NCBI RefSeq assembly: GCF_036826855.1
Contig: NZ_CP104578.1
Span: 5,553,501-5,617,500 of the forward strand
DNA length: 64,000 bases
Reading direction: 5' to 3'
From: Streptomyces sp. SJL17-4
Lineage (GTDB): Bacteria > Actinomycetota > Actinomycetes > Streptomycetales > Streptomycetaceae
Numbering within the stretch: position 1 is the stretch's first letter; each line of letters starts with the position of its first letter. The notes beneath the pieces were generated by a model that saw only the letters and a program-made list of their open reading frames with translations, did no database searches and was not told the DNA's origin. Position numbers and translations under genes: made by a program. Positions 7,066-16,354 of the stretch are shown here, piece after piece.

Positions 7066-10000
7066 GTGGCGGCGGTGGGGCAGAAACAGACGGCGGAACC
7101 ACAACAGGGCTGGGCGCGCAGGCTTGCCGGGTACGCGTGGCGGTACAAGGCGAACACGCTGCTCGCGCTCGGGTCCTCGCTGGCCGGTATGGCCGTGCTC
7201 GCGCTCGTGCCGCTGGTCACCAAGGTGATCATCGACGACGTCATCGGGACGAAGACCCGGGACCTCGCCGTCTGGACCGGCCTCCTCATAGCCGCCGCCG
7301 TCGTCGTCTACGCCCTCACCTACGTCCGCCGCTACTACGGCGGCCGGCTCGCCCTCGACGTCCAGCACGATCTGCGTACCGACATGTACGCCACCATCAC
7401 GCGGCTCGACGGGCGCCGGCAGGACGAGCTGTCCACCGGGCAGGTCATCGGGCGGGCCACCAGCGACCTCCAGCTGATCCAGGGTCTGCTGTTCATGCTT
7501 CCGATGACGATCGGAAACGTCCTCCTCTTCCTGATCTCGCTGGGCGTCATGGCCTGGCTGTCCCTTCCGCTCACCCTCGTCGCCCTCGCCGTCGCCCCCG
7601 CCCTCTGGTTCATCGCCAAGCGCAGTCGTACCCGCCTCCACCCCGCCACCTGGCACGCGCAGCAGCAGGCCGCCGCCGTCGCCGGGGTCGTCGACGGGGC
7701 CGTGACCGGCGTCCGGGTCGTCAAGGGCTTCGGCCAGGAGGACCAGGAGACCGGCAAGATCCGCGAGGCCGGGCGGAAGCTGTTCTCCGGCCGGCTGCGG
7801 ACGATCCGGCTGAACTCGCGGTACACTCCGGCCCTCCAGGCCGTCCCCGCCCTCGGCCAGGTCGCCGTCCTCGCCCTGGGCGGCTGGCTCGCCTACCGCG
7901 GCCAGATCACCCTCGGCACCTTCGTCGCCTTCTCCGCCTACCTGGCCTCCCTCGTCGGCCCGGTCCGCATGCTCGCCATGGTCCTCACCGTCGGCCAGCA
8001 GGCCCGCGCCGGCGTCGAGCGGGTCCTCGACCTCGTCGACACCGAGCCGGTCATCAAGGACGGGACCAAGGAGCTGCCCGCCGACGCCCCCGCCACCGTC
8101 GAGTTCGACGACGTGTCCTTCGCGTACGACGAGGGGCGGCCGGTCCTCGACGGCTTCTCGCTGGAGATCCGCGCCGGCGAGACCGTCGCCGTCGTCGGCT
8201 CCTCCGGCTCCGGAAAGTCCACCGTCTCCCTCCTCCTCCCGCGCTTCTACGACGTCACCCACGGCGCCGTCCTCGTCGGCGGCCACGACGTCCGCGAACT
8301 CACCCTCGACTCGCTGCGCGCCGCGATCGGCCTCGTACCGGAGGATTCGTTCCTCTTCTCCGACACCGTCCGCGCCAACATCGCGTACGGCCTCCCGGAG
8401 GCCACCCAGGAGCAGATCGAGACCGCCGCCCGCGCCGCCCAGGCCGACCGGTTCATCGCCGAGCTGCCCGAGGGGTACGACACCAAGGTCGGCGAGCACG
8501 GCCTCACCCTCTCCGGCGGCCAGCGCCAGCGCGTCGCGCTCGCCCGCGCGATCCTCACCGACCCCCGGCTGCTCCTCCTCGACGACGCCACCTCCGCCGT
8601 CGACGCCAAGGTCGAGCACGAGATCCACGAGGCCCTGAAGTCGGTGATGGCGGGCCGTACGACCCTGCTCATCGCGCACCGCCGCTCCACCCTCGGCCTC
8701 GCCGACCGCATCGCCGTCCTGGAGGACGGCCGGCTCGCCGACATCGGCACCCACGCCGAGCTGGAGGAGCGCTCCCCCCTCTTCCGCCGCCTGCTCACCG
8801 ACCCCGACGAGCTGGGCGCCGTCTCGCCCGGTCACATCACCCCCGCCGAGCTCCCCGAGGACCGCACCCTGCGGGCCGAACTGGACGCCGAGTTCGACGC
8901 CGAGCGCGGCATCACCCCCACCCTGTGGGTACGGGACGAGACCACCGACCGCGAGAGCGACCCGCCTGGGGGCACCGCCCGTGCCGAAGGCTACGGGGGA
9001 GCCACCCCCGAGCTGCTCGCCGCCGTCGAGGCCCTGCCCCCCGCCACCGACACCCCCGGCATCGACGAGGCCCGCGCCGTCTCGCCCGAGGACAGCTACG
9101 GCCTGCGCCGGCTGCTCCGCGGCTTCGGCGTCCCGCTGCTCATCAGCCTCGGCCTGGTCGCCCTCGACGCCGGCGCCGGCCTGCTGCTCCCGGTCCTGAT
9201 CCGGCACGGCATCGACGACGGTGTGAACCGGCTCGCGATCGGCGCCGTCTGGGCGGCCTCCGCGCTCGCCCTGGTCACCGTGCTCGTGCAGTGGGTCGCC
9301 CAGACCGCCGAGATCAAGATGACCGGCCGCACCGGTGAGCGGGTCCTCTACGCGCTCCGTCTGAAGATCTTCGCCCAGCTCCAGCGGCTCGGTCTCGACT
9401 ACTACGAGCGCGAGCTCACCGGCCGGATCATGACCCGGATGACCACGGACGTGGACGCCCTGTCGACGTTCCTGCAGACGGGCCTGGTCACCGCCTTCGT
9501 CTCCGTCGTGACCTTCTTCGGGATCATGGTCGCGCTGCTCGTCCTCGACCTCCAGCTCGCCCTGGTGGTCTTCGCGACCCTGCCGGTCCTCGCCGTCGCC
9601 ACGTACTTCTTCCGCCGCGCCAGCGTGAAGGCGTACGAGTTGGCGCGCGAGCGGATCAGCGTCGTCAACGCCGACCTCCAGGAGTCCGTCTCCGGCCTCC
9701 GGATCGTGCAGGCCTTCCGCCGCGAGCAGTCCGGCGCGGCCCGGTTCGCCGAGCGCAGCGACCACTACCGTGAGGCCCGCGTCCGCGGCCAGTGGCTGAT
9801 ATCCATCTACTTCCCGTTCGTCACCCTGCTGTCCTCGGTGGCCGCGGCGGCCGTCATGATCGTCGGCGCGAACCGCATCGAGGGCGGCACGCTCACCACC
9901 GGCGCGCTCGTCGCCTACCTCCTCTACATCGACCTGTTCTTCGCCCCCGTGCAGCAGCTCTCGCAGGTCTTCGACGGCTACCAGCAGGCCGCCGTCTCGC

Positions 10001-10854
10001 TGAAGCGGATGCAGGAACTCCTCCAGGAGCCGACCTCGACGGCCGCCGCCCCCGCGCCCCTGGACGTGCTGTCACTGCGCGGCGAGATCGCCTTCGAGGA
10101 CGTCTCCTTCGCGTACGGGGGAGAGGACGGCGCCCCGAAGGACGAGACCGCGCTCACCGGCATCGACCTGCGCATCCCGGCCGGTCAGACCGTCGCGTTC
10201 GTCGGCGAGACCGGCGCGGGCAAGTCCACCCTGGTCAAGCTGGTCGCCCGGTTCTACGACCCGACGGGCGGCCGGGTCACCGCCGACGGCACCGACCTGC
10301 GCGACCTCGACCTCACCGCGTACCGGCACCGGCTCGGCGTCGTCCCGCAGGAGGCGTACCTCTTCGCCGGGACGATCCGCGACGCCATCGCGTACGGCCG
10401 TCCCGAGGCGACCGACGCCGAGGTGGAGGCCGCGGCCCGCGCGGTCGGCGCCCACGAGATGATCGCGACCCTCGACGGCGGCTACCTCCACGAGGTCGCC
10501 GAGCGGGGCCGTAACCTCTCGGCCGGTCAGCGCCAGCTCATCGCGCTCGCCCGCGCCGAACTCGTCGATCCGGACATCCTGCTCCTCGACGAGGCCACGG
10601 CCGCCCTCGACCTGGCCACCGAGGCCCAGGTCAACCAGGCCACCGACCGCCTCGCCGGACGCCGTACGACGCTGGTCGTCGCCCACCGGCTGACCACCGC
10701 AGCCCGCGCCGACCGGGTGGTCGTCATGGACCACGGCCGGGTGGCGGAGGACGGCACCCACGAGGAGCTCCTCGCGCGGGACGGCAGGTACGCGGCGCTG
10801 TGGCGGACGTTCATCGGCGAGACCGTGGACGAGGAGGAGCCGGAGCGGGTGTGA
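7066..10854 (+). CDS. Fused two-half ABC exporter (TMD-NBD-TMD-NBD)
   Basis: A 1262-residue protein made of two complete ABC exporter halves. Half 1 has six TM segments (about 25-320) and an NBD with Walker A GSSGSGKS (378-385), LSGGQ (482-486) and D506-D507. Half 2 has six TM segments (about 690-960) and an NBD with Walker A GETGAGKS (1047-1054), LSAGQ (1151-1155) and D1175-E1176. NBD1 therefore has Asp in place of the catalytic Glu and NBD2 has a changed signature, giving one degenerate and one consensus ATP site, as in heterodimeric multidrug exporters. GTG 7066 follows GGGAGG. The linker between halves holds an in-frame palindromic repeat. Substrate unknown; drug or lipid export is likely. 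Confidence 0.92.
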   Translation: MAAVGQKQTAEPQQGWARRLAGYAWRYKANTLLALGSSLAGMAVLALVPLVTKVIIDDVIGTKTRDLAVWTGLLIAAAVVVYALTYVRRYYGGRLALDVQHDLRTDMYATITRLDGRRQDELSTGQVIGRATSDLQLIQGLLFMLPMTIGNVLLFLISLGVMAWLSLPLTLVALAVAPALWFIAKRSRTRLHPATWHAQQQAAAVAGVVDGAVTGVRVVKGFGQEDQETGKIREAGRKLFSGRLRTIRLNSRYTPALQAVPALGQVAVLALGGWLAYRGQITLGTFVAFSAYLASLVGPVRMLAMVLTVGQQARAGVERVLDLVDTEPVIKDGTKELPADAPATVEFDDVSFAYDEGRPVLDGFSLEIRAGETVAVVGSSGSGKSTVSLLLPRFYDVTHGAVLVGGHDVRELTLDSLRAAIGLVPEDSFLFSDTVRANIAYGLPEATQEQIETAARAAQADRFIAELPEGYDTKVGEHGLTLSGGQRQRVALARAILTDPRLLLLDDATSAVDAKVEHEIHEALKSVMAGRTTLLIAHRRSTLGLADRIAVLEDGRLADIGTHAELEERSPLFRRLLTDPDELGAVSPGHITPAELPEDRTLRAELDAEFDAERGITPTLWVRDETTDRESDPPGGTARAEGYGGATPELLAAVEALPPATDTPGIDEARAVSPEDSYGLRRLLRGFGVPLLISLGLVALDAGAGLLLPVLIRHGIDDGVNRLAIGAVWAASALALVTVLVQWVAQTAEIKMTGRTGERVLYALRLKIFAQLQRLGLDYYERELTGRIMTRMTTDVDALSTFLQTGLVTAFVSVVTFFGIMVALLVLDLQLALVVFATLPVLAVATYFFRRASVKAYELARERISVVNADLQESVSGLRIVQAFRREQSGAARFAERSDHYREARVRGQWLISIYFPFVTLLSSVAAAAVMIVGANRIEGGTLTTGALVAYLLYIDLFFAPVQQLSQVFDGYQQAAVSLKRMQELLQEPTSTAAAPAPLDVLSLRGEIAFEDVSFAYGGEDGAPKDETALTGIDLRIPAGQTVAFVGETGAGKSTLVKLVARFYDPTGGRVTADGTDLRDLDLTAYRHRLGVVPQEAYLFAGTIRDAIAYGRPEATDAEVEAAARAVGAHEMIATLDGGYLHEVAERGRNLSAGQRQLIALARAELVDPDILLLDEATAALDLATEAQVNQATDRLAGRRTTLVVAHRLTTAARADRVVVMDHGRVAEDGTHEELLARDGRYAALWRTFIGETVDEEEPERV
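8965..9001. repeat. Palindromic repeat inserted in frame in the ABC exporter linker
   Basis: The 37-bp segment begins CCTGGGGGCACC and ends CTACGGGGGAG with GCCGAAGGC between. It resembles a hairpin repeat I recall as frequent between Streptomyces genes. Here it encodes residues 634-646 (PGGTARAEGYGG) in the poorly conserved linker between the two exporter halves, so it is tolerated as coding sequence. Confidence 0.6.
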
Positions 10855-10926
10855 GTACCCGCCCGTCCGGCAGGTGAGTATCCGGTCGGATAGCGGGGCC
10901 ACGCGCGGGCGGGATGGAATCGGGGC

Positions 10927-11280
10927 ATGAGCAACGCCCCCCGCCCCCGCGCCGCCTCGCCCGTCCCCATCACCCCGCCGGACGTCGAGGGCGTCCGGCT
11001 GCGGAAGCGGTCCATGGTCTGGGCGGGGATGTTCGTGCCGGCGAGCCTGCTCGCCGGCCTCCTCGTGCTCACCCGCGAGAACACCGCCCGCTGCCTCGCC
11101 TACGGGGATGCCTGCAACAGCGCCCCCGGCTCCCTGTTCGTCGCGGCCCTGGTGATCTTCGTCGTGGCCCTGGTGACCGCGCAGAGCACCGCCCGGCCCG
11201 ACGTCCGCCGGGCGGCGTTCCGGACCCAGCTCGGCGCCCAGGGCGTCTTCCTTCTCTTCCTCCTCACCGCGTTCGCGTAG
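10927..11280 (+). CDS. Small integral membrane protein, 117 aa
   Basis: Hypothetical membrane protein with a Pro/Arg-rich N-terminus and three hydrophobic segments (MFVPASLLAGLLVL, LFVAALVIFVVALV, GVFLLFLLTAFA). Two Cys residues (ARCLAYGDAC) sit in the first extramembrane loop and could form a disulfide. No family is recognised. The ribosome site is weak. It lies 72 bp after the ABC exporter on the same strand but has no obvious functional link to it. Confidence 0.7.
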   Translation: MSNAPRPRAASPVPITPPDVEGVRLRKRSMVWAGMFVPASLLAGLLVLTRENTARCLAYGDACNSAPGSLFVAALVIFVVALVTAQSTARPDVRRAAFRTQLGAQGVFLLFLLTAFA

Positions 11281-11360
11281 GGGGCGCCCAAGCGGAGGCA
11301 ACCATTCCGGGGCGGGGTGCGTCGTACGCCTGTACGCCGATCCATTCGGGAGGGGAACGC

Positions 11361-11786
11361 ATGCCCACGGACACGCAGCACGCACGACGTGGCCCACGGC
11401 TGCTCGCCCGCGTCCTCGCGCCGCTCCTCGCCGCCCTCGCGCTCGTCCTGACCCCGGACACCCTCGTCCCCGGCGCCGGGGCGGGCACCGCCGAGGCCGC
11501 GTCCGTCTGCCAGGGCCGCCCCGCCAGGACCATCACCTTCGCCACCGGCGAGCTCCGCCTCTACCGGACCCGCCACTACGCCTGCGCCGTCACCGTCGCC
11601 AAGCGCCCCGGCGCCCGCCGCCCGATGGCGGTCTCCCTTCAGCCGCGCGGCGGCCGGCCCGCCGTCCGGGCCGGACGGTTCGACCGGCAGGCCGGGCCCG
11701 TCACCGTCCACGCCCTCAACCGCTGCGTCCGGGCGAGCGGTTCGGTGGCCGGACAGGGCACGTCCGTCGGCTGGATCCTGTGCTGA
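11361..11786 (+). CDS. Small secreted protein, 141 aa
   Basis: Begins at ATG 11361 after GGGAGGGG. A long Sec-type signal peptide is visible: Arg-rich N-region, a hydrophobic core LLARVLAPLLAALALVL, and a likely AxA cleavage near AEAAS around residue 47. The mature part of about 95 residues is basic and has four Cys (VCQGR, YACAV, NRCVR and the C-terminal ILC), enough for two disulfides. No enzyme motif is seen. The family is not recognised. Confidence 0.7.
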   Translation: MPTDTQHARRGPRLLARVLAPLLAALALVLTPDTLVPGAGAGTAEAASVCQGRPARTITFATGELRLYRTRHYACAVTVAKRPGARRPMAVSLQPRGGRPAVRAGRFDRQAGPVTVHALNRCVRASGSVAGQGTSVGWILC

Positions 11787-11885
11787 TGTGCGGATAAGTC
11801 CAAGGGTAAGGATCAACTGGGGCTGGCGGTCCACACGTTGCCCCCGCTAGGTTCGCGACACCGTTGTGAACCAAGGGGAGGGTGA

Positions 11886-13331
11886 ATGCGCAAGTCGCTG
11901 AGATGGGCGCTGTCGCTTTCGGTGCTCATAGGCACCGTGGCACCGACCGGCGTGGCTACCGCCGCGGACACGGACACGGGCAGCACGGCCGTCGTCGACT
12001 CGCAGAGCACGGACATCAAGGACCGCATCCTGGCGATCCCCGGGATGAGCCTGATCGAGGAGAAGCCGTACGCGGGCTACCGCTTCTTCGTCCTGAACTA
12101 CAAGCAGCCGATCGACCACCGGCGCCCGTGGGCCGGCACGTTCGACCAGCGGATCTCCGTCCTCCACAAGGACACGAGCCGCCCGACCGTCTTCCGCACC
12201 AGCGGCTACTCGCTGAGCACCACCCCGAGCCGCGCCGAGCCGACGCGGATCGTCGACGGCAACCAGGTCTCCATGGAGTACCGATTCTTCACGCCGTCCC
12301 GTCCGCAGCCCGCCGACTGGTCGAAGCTCGACATCTGGCAGGCGGCCAGCGACCAGCACCGGATCTTCACCGCGCTGAAGAAGATCTACGGCCAGAAGTG
12401 GCTCTCCACGGGCGCCTCCAAGGGCGGCATGACCGCCACCTACTTCGAGCGCTTCTACCCGCGTGACATGGACGGTGTCGTCGCCTACGTCGCCCCGAAC
12501 GACGTGGTCAACAACGAGGACTCGGCCTACGACCGGTTCTTCGCGACCGTCGGCACCAAGGAGTGCCGCGACCGCCTGAACTCCATGCAGCGCGAGGCCC
12601 TCGTCCGCCGCGCCCCGCTTGAGGCCAAGTACAAGGCGTGGGCCGAGTCGGAGGGCGCCACCTTCAACACGGTCGGCACGCTCGACAAGGCCTTCGAGGC
12701 CGTCGTCCTCGACTTCGTGTGGGGCTTCTGGCAGTACTACGGCGAGGACGTCTGCGACCAGATCCCGGACGCGAAGACCGCGAGCGACGACACCGTCTAC
12801 GAGACGATCGACGCCTACTCCGGCTGGGCCGCCTACACCGACCAGGGCCTGGAGCCGTACACGCCGTACTACTACCAGGCGGCGACCGAGCTCGGCGCGC
12901 CCACCATCGAGCAGCCGCACCTGGACGGGCTCAGCCGCTACGGCTACCAGCCCGCGCGCAACTTCGTGCCGCGCGAGATCCCGATGAAGTTCAAGCCGCA
13001 CGCCATGCGTGACGTCGACAACTGGGTCCGCAAGAACGCGAACAAGATGCTGTTCGTGTACGGCGGCAACGACCCGTGGGGCTCCGAGAAGTTCCACCTG
13101 GGCAAGAGCGCGCGCGACAGCTACGTGTACGTGGCGCCGGGCGCCAACCACGGTGCGAACGTCGCCGGGCTCGTCGAGGCCGAGCGGAACAACGCCACCG
13201 CCCGCATCCTCGACTGGGCCGGCGTCCCCGCCCCGGCCGTCCAGGCGGCGCAGCCGCTGGCCCGCTTCGACGCGCGCCTCGACAAGCCGGTCGACGAGGA
13301 CGCGACGAAGGAGCACGGCCTGCGGCCGTAA
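11886..13331 (+). CDS. Secreted S37-family tripeptidyl aminopeptidase
   Basis: A 481-residue exported serine peptidase of the S37 (PS-10) family, which removes tri- or tetrapeptides from protein N-termini. The N-terminal ~27 residues form a signal peptide (MRKSLRWALSLSVLIGTVAP...TAA). The alpha/beta-hydrolase nucleophile lies in STGASKGG (Ser near residue 178); candidate triad partners are Asp in GGNDPWGS and His in APGANHG near the C-terminus. AAGGGGAGGGTG precedes ATG 11886. It is convergent with the GH3 gene and monocistronic. The likely role is extracellular peptide scavenging during growth or development. Confidence 0.85.
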   Translation: MRKSLRWALSLSVLIGTVAPTGVATAADTDTGSTAVVDSQSTDIKDRILAIPGMSLIEEKPYAGYRFFVLNYKQPIDHRRPWAGTFDQRISVLHKDTSRPTVFRTSGYSLSTTPSRAEPTRIVDGNQVSMEYRFFTPSRPQPADWSKLDIWQAASDQHRIFTALKKIYGQKWLSTGASKGGMTATYFERFYPRDMDGVVAYVAPNDVVNNEDSAYDRFFATVGTKECRDRLNSMQREALVRRAPLEAKYKAWAESEGATFNTVGTLDKAFEAVVLDFVWGFWQYYGEDVCDQIPDAKTASDDTVYETIDAYSGWAAYTDQGLEPYTPYYYQAATELGAPTIEQPHLDGLSRYGYQPARNFVPREIPMKFKPHAMRDVDNWVRKNANKMLFVYGGNDPWGSEKFHLGKSARDSYVYVAPGANHGANVAGLVEAERNNATARILDWAGVPAPAVQAAQPLARFDARLDKPVDEDATKEHGLRP

Positions 13332-13349
13332 CGGCTCATCGCATGGGGG

Positions 13350-13379
13350 GTGGGATGCGTCCGGCGGGACGCACCCCAC
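13350..13379. terminator. Bidirectional hairpin between convergent genes
   Basis: GTGGGATGCGTCC (13350-13362) pairs with GGACGCACCCCAC (13367-13379) with one A-C mismatch and a short loop. It occupies the 55-bp gap between the S37 peptidase and the GH3 gene, which end facing each other. There is no T-run, as usual for Streptomyces hairpin terminators. Confidence 0.65.
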
Positions 13380-13386
13380 TTCCGTG

Positions 13387-15213
13387 TCAGCGGTACGACA
13401 GGCCGTGTCCCACCGGGTAGAGCACCTTCGCCGGGTCCTCGGCGCTCTGCACCGGAACCGGCAGCCGGCCCCTGGGCCGGGCCCGGCCCGCCAGGACCCG
13501 TACGGCGGCCCGGAGTTCGACGTCGGTCCAGGAGTAGGCGGCGAGCGTCGCCCGCTGGCCGCCGATCCGGGCGATGTCGTACGGATTGCGGATCGCGATC
13601 GTCACGACGGGCACCCCGGTCGCGACGAGCCGCGCCACGAGCGTGCGCTGCGGACTGGCCGCGGTGACGTTGTACGTGCCCACCACGACGACGTCCTTGC
13701 CCGCGGCAGCCGCCACCGCCTCCTCGATCCTCGTGGCCGTCGGGGTGATCCCGGTGGAGAGCGCGGTCGCGGTGAACCCCAGCTCCGTCAGGGCGGTCGC
13801 GAGCGTGGTGGTGGGCGGACCCGTCGTACCGGACGGGGAGGCCGGGTCGGCGCCGACGACGAGGACGGAGCGGTGCCGGGCCGGGCTCAGCGGCAGGAAG
13901 CCGCCCTCGTTGAGCAGCAGGGTCGTGGTGGCCTCGGCGATCCGGTCGGCCTGGGCGAGGTGGGCGGCGGTGCCGACCACCCGCTCGACGCCGGCCCGGG
14001 AGACGTACGCGTTGCGGAACAGGCCGAGCTTCGACTTGAGCCGCAGAATCCGCAGGATCGATTCGTCGAGCCGGGCCTCCGTCAGCTCGCCGTCCTTGAC
14101 GGCCTTCAGGACCGCGTTCCAGGCCACGTCCAGCTTCGGCGGGTTCAGCAGCTGGTCCACACCGGCCTTCAGGGCGAGGACCGGGACGCGCTCGTCGCCG
14201 TACTTGGTGCGCACCCCCTCCATGCCGAGCGAGTCGGTGACCACCACGCCGTCGTAGCCGAGCTCCTCGCGGAGGATGCCGGTGAGGATCGGCCGGGACA
14301 GCGTCGCCGGATCCTCGCTGGGGTCGAGCGCCGGGACCACGATGTGCGCGGTCATGATCGAGTCGATCCCGGCGGCGATCGCGGACCGGAACGGCGGGGC
14401 GTCGAGCGCGTTCCACTGCGCCCGCGTGTGGCTGATCGTCGGCAGGCCGTAGTGGCTGTCGACGGCGGTGTCGCCGTGCCCCGGGAAGTGCTTGGAGGTG
14501 GCCGCGACCCCGGCCCGCTGGTAGCCCTTGACCTGCGCGGCGACCAGACCGGCGACCGCCGCCGGGTCGGAGCCGAAGGAACGGACACCGATGACCGGGT
14601 TGGCCGGGTTGACGTTGACGTCCGCGACCGGGGCGTAGTTCTGCCGGATGCCGACGGCCGCCAGCTCCGCGCCGGCGATCTGCGCTGCCCTACGGGCGTC
14701 CGCGTGCGAGCCGCCGGCGCCGAGGGCCATCGCCCCGGGCACCAGGGTGGCGGGTTCGCCCACCCGGCAGACGATGCCGTGCTCCTGGTCGGTGGAGATG
14801 AGCGCGGGGACCGGCGTGGGCTGCGCGAGCGCGGCCTGCTGGATGCCGTTGGAGAGGGCGGCGATCTGCTGCGGGTCACGGGTGTTGTGGGCCCAGGAGA
14901 AGTAGATGACGCCACCCACGTGGTAGCGCTCGACCAGCTCGGCGGCCGTCCGGACGCCGATCTCCGTGAGGTTGGCGTCGATGTCGGCCTGGTCGGGTGC
15001 GGTGGCGGAGTGGCCGTACACCCGCATCACGAAGAGCTGACCGACCTTCTCCTCCAGGGACATGCGGTCGATGATCCGCCGGAGCTTCCGGTCGTCGTGC
15101 CGGTCCTGCTCGGCGTGGGCGGGGGTGCTCACTCCGGTGACGGCGGCCGCTGCCGCGGCGGCGGTCACCGTGAGGAGGGTGCGTCGGGAGGGGGCGGGGG
15201 CGCGGTGGTGCAC
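13387..15213 (-). CDS. Glycoside hydrolase family 3 protein (NagZ-like), Tat-exported
   Basis: A 608-residue exported glycosidase. The N-terminus has a twin-arginine signal (SRRTLLTVTAAAAAAAV) ending near AHAEQ. The catalytic TIM barrel has the NagZ-subfamily signature KHFPGHGDTAVDSH around residue 243, with the His/Asp acid-base pair, and the nucleophile Asp in VVVTDSLGMEGV near residue 325. A C-terminal alpha/beta domain (residues ~400-608) follows. This subfamily removes N-acetylglucosamine from peptidoglycan fragments, so cell-wall turnover or scavenging is likely. GTG 15213 follows GGAAGGAG. A GGAA-AC-TTCC dyad lies upstream. Confidence 0.88.
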   Translation of the reverse strand: MHHRAPAPSRRTLLTVTAAAAAAAVTGVSTPAHAEQDRHDDRKLRRIIDRMSLEEKVGQLFVMRVYGHSATAPDQADIDANLTEIGVRTAAELVERYHVGGVIYFSWAHNTRDPQQIAALSNGIQQAALAQPTPVPALISTDQEHGIVCRVGEPATLVPGAMALGAGGSHADARRAAQIAGAELAAVGIRQNYAPVADVNVNPANPVIGVRSFGSDPAAVAGLVAAQVKGYQRAGVAATSKHFPGHGDTAVDSHYGLPTISHTRAQWNALDAPPFRSAIAAGIDSIMTAHIVVPALDPSEDPATLSRPILTGILREELGYDGVVVTDSLGMEGVRTKYGDERVPVLALKAGVDQLLNPPKLDVAWNAVLKAVKDGELTEARLDESILRILRLKSKLGLFRNAYVSRAGVERVVGTAAHLAQADRIAEATTTLLLNEGGFLPLSPARHRSVLVVGADPASPSGTTGPPTTTLATALTELGFTATALSTGITPTATRIEEAVAAAAGKDVVVVGTYNVTAASPQRTLVARLVATGVPVVTIAIRNPYDIARIGGQRATLAAYSWTDVELRAAVRVLAGRARPRGRLPVPVQSAEDPAKVLYPVGHGLSYR

Positions 15214-15281
15214 TGATGCTCCTTCCGGCCGTGCGAGGTCGAGGGAATCCGTGTCGGGAAACCTCGGAAGCCGCCTCTGAA

Positions 15282-15291
15282 GGAAACTTCC
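15282..15291. promoter_or_regulatory. Candidate operator upstream of the GH3 gene
   Basis: GGAAACTTCC, within TGAAGGAAACTTCCAAGG, is a short dyad about 70 bp before the GH3 start. It lies in the 113-bp gap shared with the LysR gene's 3' end, both on the minus strand. SIS/RpiR-type regulators of amino-sugar genes use similar sites, but the regulator here is unknown. Confidence 0.3.
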
Positions 15292-15326
15292 AAGGAGTCA
15301 CGGATAGCCCGAAAGTAACTGCCAGG

Positions 15327-16256
15327 TCAAGGACCCGCGCACGAATCACCCACGGCGGCGATCCCGGGCCAGAGTCCCTGGAGCGTACGGACCGTCTCCC
15401 GGATCGCCGGGCGCCGCGCCGCCCCGGTCCGCCACATGGCGTGCAGGCGACGCGTCGGCATCGGGTCAAGACGCACCGGCGCCACCTCCGGCGGCAGCGT
15501 CCCGCGCCCGAGGCGCGGCACCAGCGCGATGCCCAGACCGGCCTCGACCAGGGCGACCTGCGTGTGGTTCTCCTCCGCCTGATGGACGATCAGCGGCTCG
15601 AAACCCGTCTCCCGAAGCGTCCGCGTCAGCCAGTCGTGGCAGACCGTCCCCGGCGGCTGCGAGATCCACCGCTCCGCCGCCAGCTCCTCCCGGCGCACCG
15701 ACTTCCGCGCGGCGAGCGGATGGTCCCGGTGGACGAGGATGTCGCACAGGTCGTCGCCGATCACCGCCTGCTCGACCCCCGGCGGTACGGGAAGCGGGGC
15801 GATGTCCCAGTCGTGCGCCACCGCCAGATCGATGACCCCGCGCGCCACCAGGTCGATCGAGACGTGCGGGTCCACCTCCGAGAGCCGGGCGTCGACATCG
15901 GGATGGACCCGGCCCAGCTCCGCGAGCACCCGGGGCATCAGACCGCGCGCCGCGCTCGCGAAACAGCCGATGGCGAGCCGCCCGGCGGGCCGGACGCGCC
16001 GCTCCTCCAGACGCACCTCCGCCTCCTCCACCAGGGCCAGCAACTGCCGGGCCGTGGCGGCGAGATGGTGGGCGTCGTCGGTGAGGCGGATGCCGCGGCC
16101 ACTGCGTTCCAGCAGGGTCGTACGGGTCTCCCGCTCCAGCTTCGCGATCTGCTGGGAGACCGCGGACGGCGTGTAGCCGAGGGCGGTGGCGGCGGCGCCG
16201 ACACTGCCGTGGACGGCGACGGCGTGCAGGGCGCGCAGTCGGCCGAGATCCAGCAC
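15327..16256 (-). CDS. LysR family transcriptional regulator
   Basis: A 309-residue LysR-type regulator. The N-terminal winged HTH is clear (LRALHAVAVHGSVGAAATALG and YTPSAVSQQIAKLE, residues 8-42), followed by the linker helix and a periplasmic-binding-protein-like effector domain to about residue 300. GTG 16256 follows GGAGGACG. It is divergent from the EamA transporter gene with about 100 bp between the starts, the usual arrangement for a LysR protein controlling its neighbour. Confidence 0.9.
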   Translation of the reverse strand: MLDLGRLRALHAVAVHGSVGAAATALGYTPSAVSQQIAKLERETRTTLLERSGRGIRLTDDAHHLAATARQLLALVEEAEVRLEERRVRPAGRLAIGCFASAARGLMPRVLAELGRVHPDVDARLSEVDPHVSIDLVARGVIDLAVAHDWDIAPLPVPPGVEQAVIGDDLCDILVHRDHPLAARKSVRREELAAERWISQPPGTVCHDWLTRTLRETGFEPLIVHQAEENHTQVALVEAGLGIALVPRLGRGTLPPEVAPVRLDPMPTRRLHAMWRTGAARRPAIRETVRTLQGLWPGIAAVGDSCAGP

Positions 16257-16354
16257 GGTGCGTCCTCCGGAGGGGTGGGGGGTGACATGGATGAAGCGTT
16301 GCTACATCCCATCATGAAGGAACCCGTGCTGGTGCTACATGGTCGACGGCGGCC

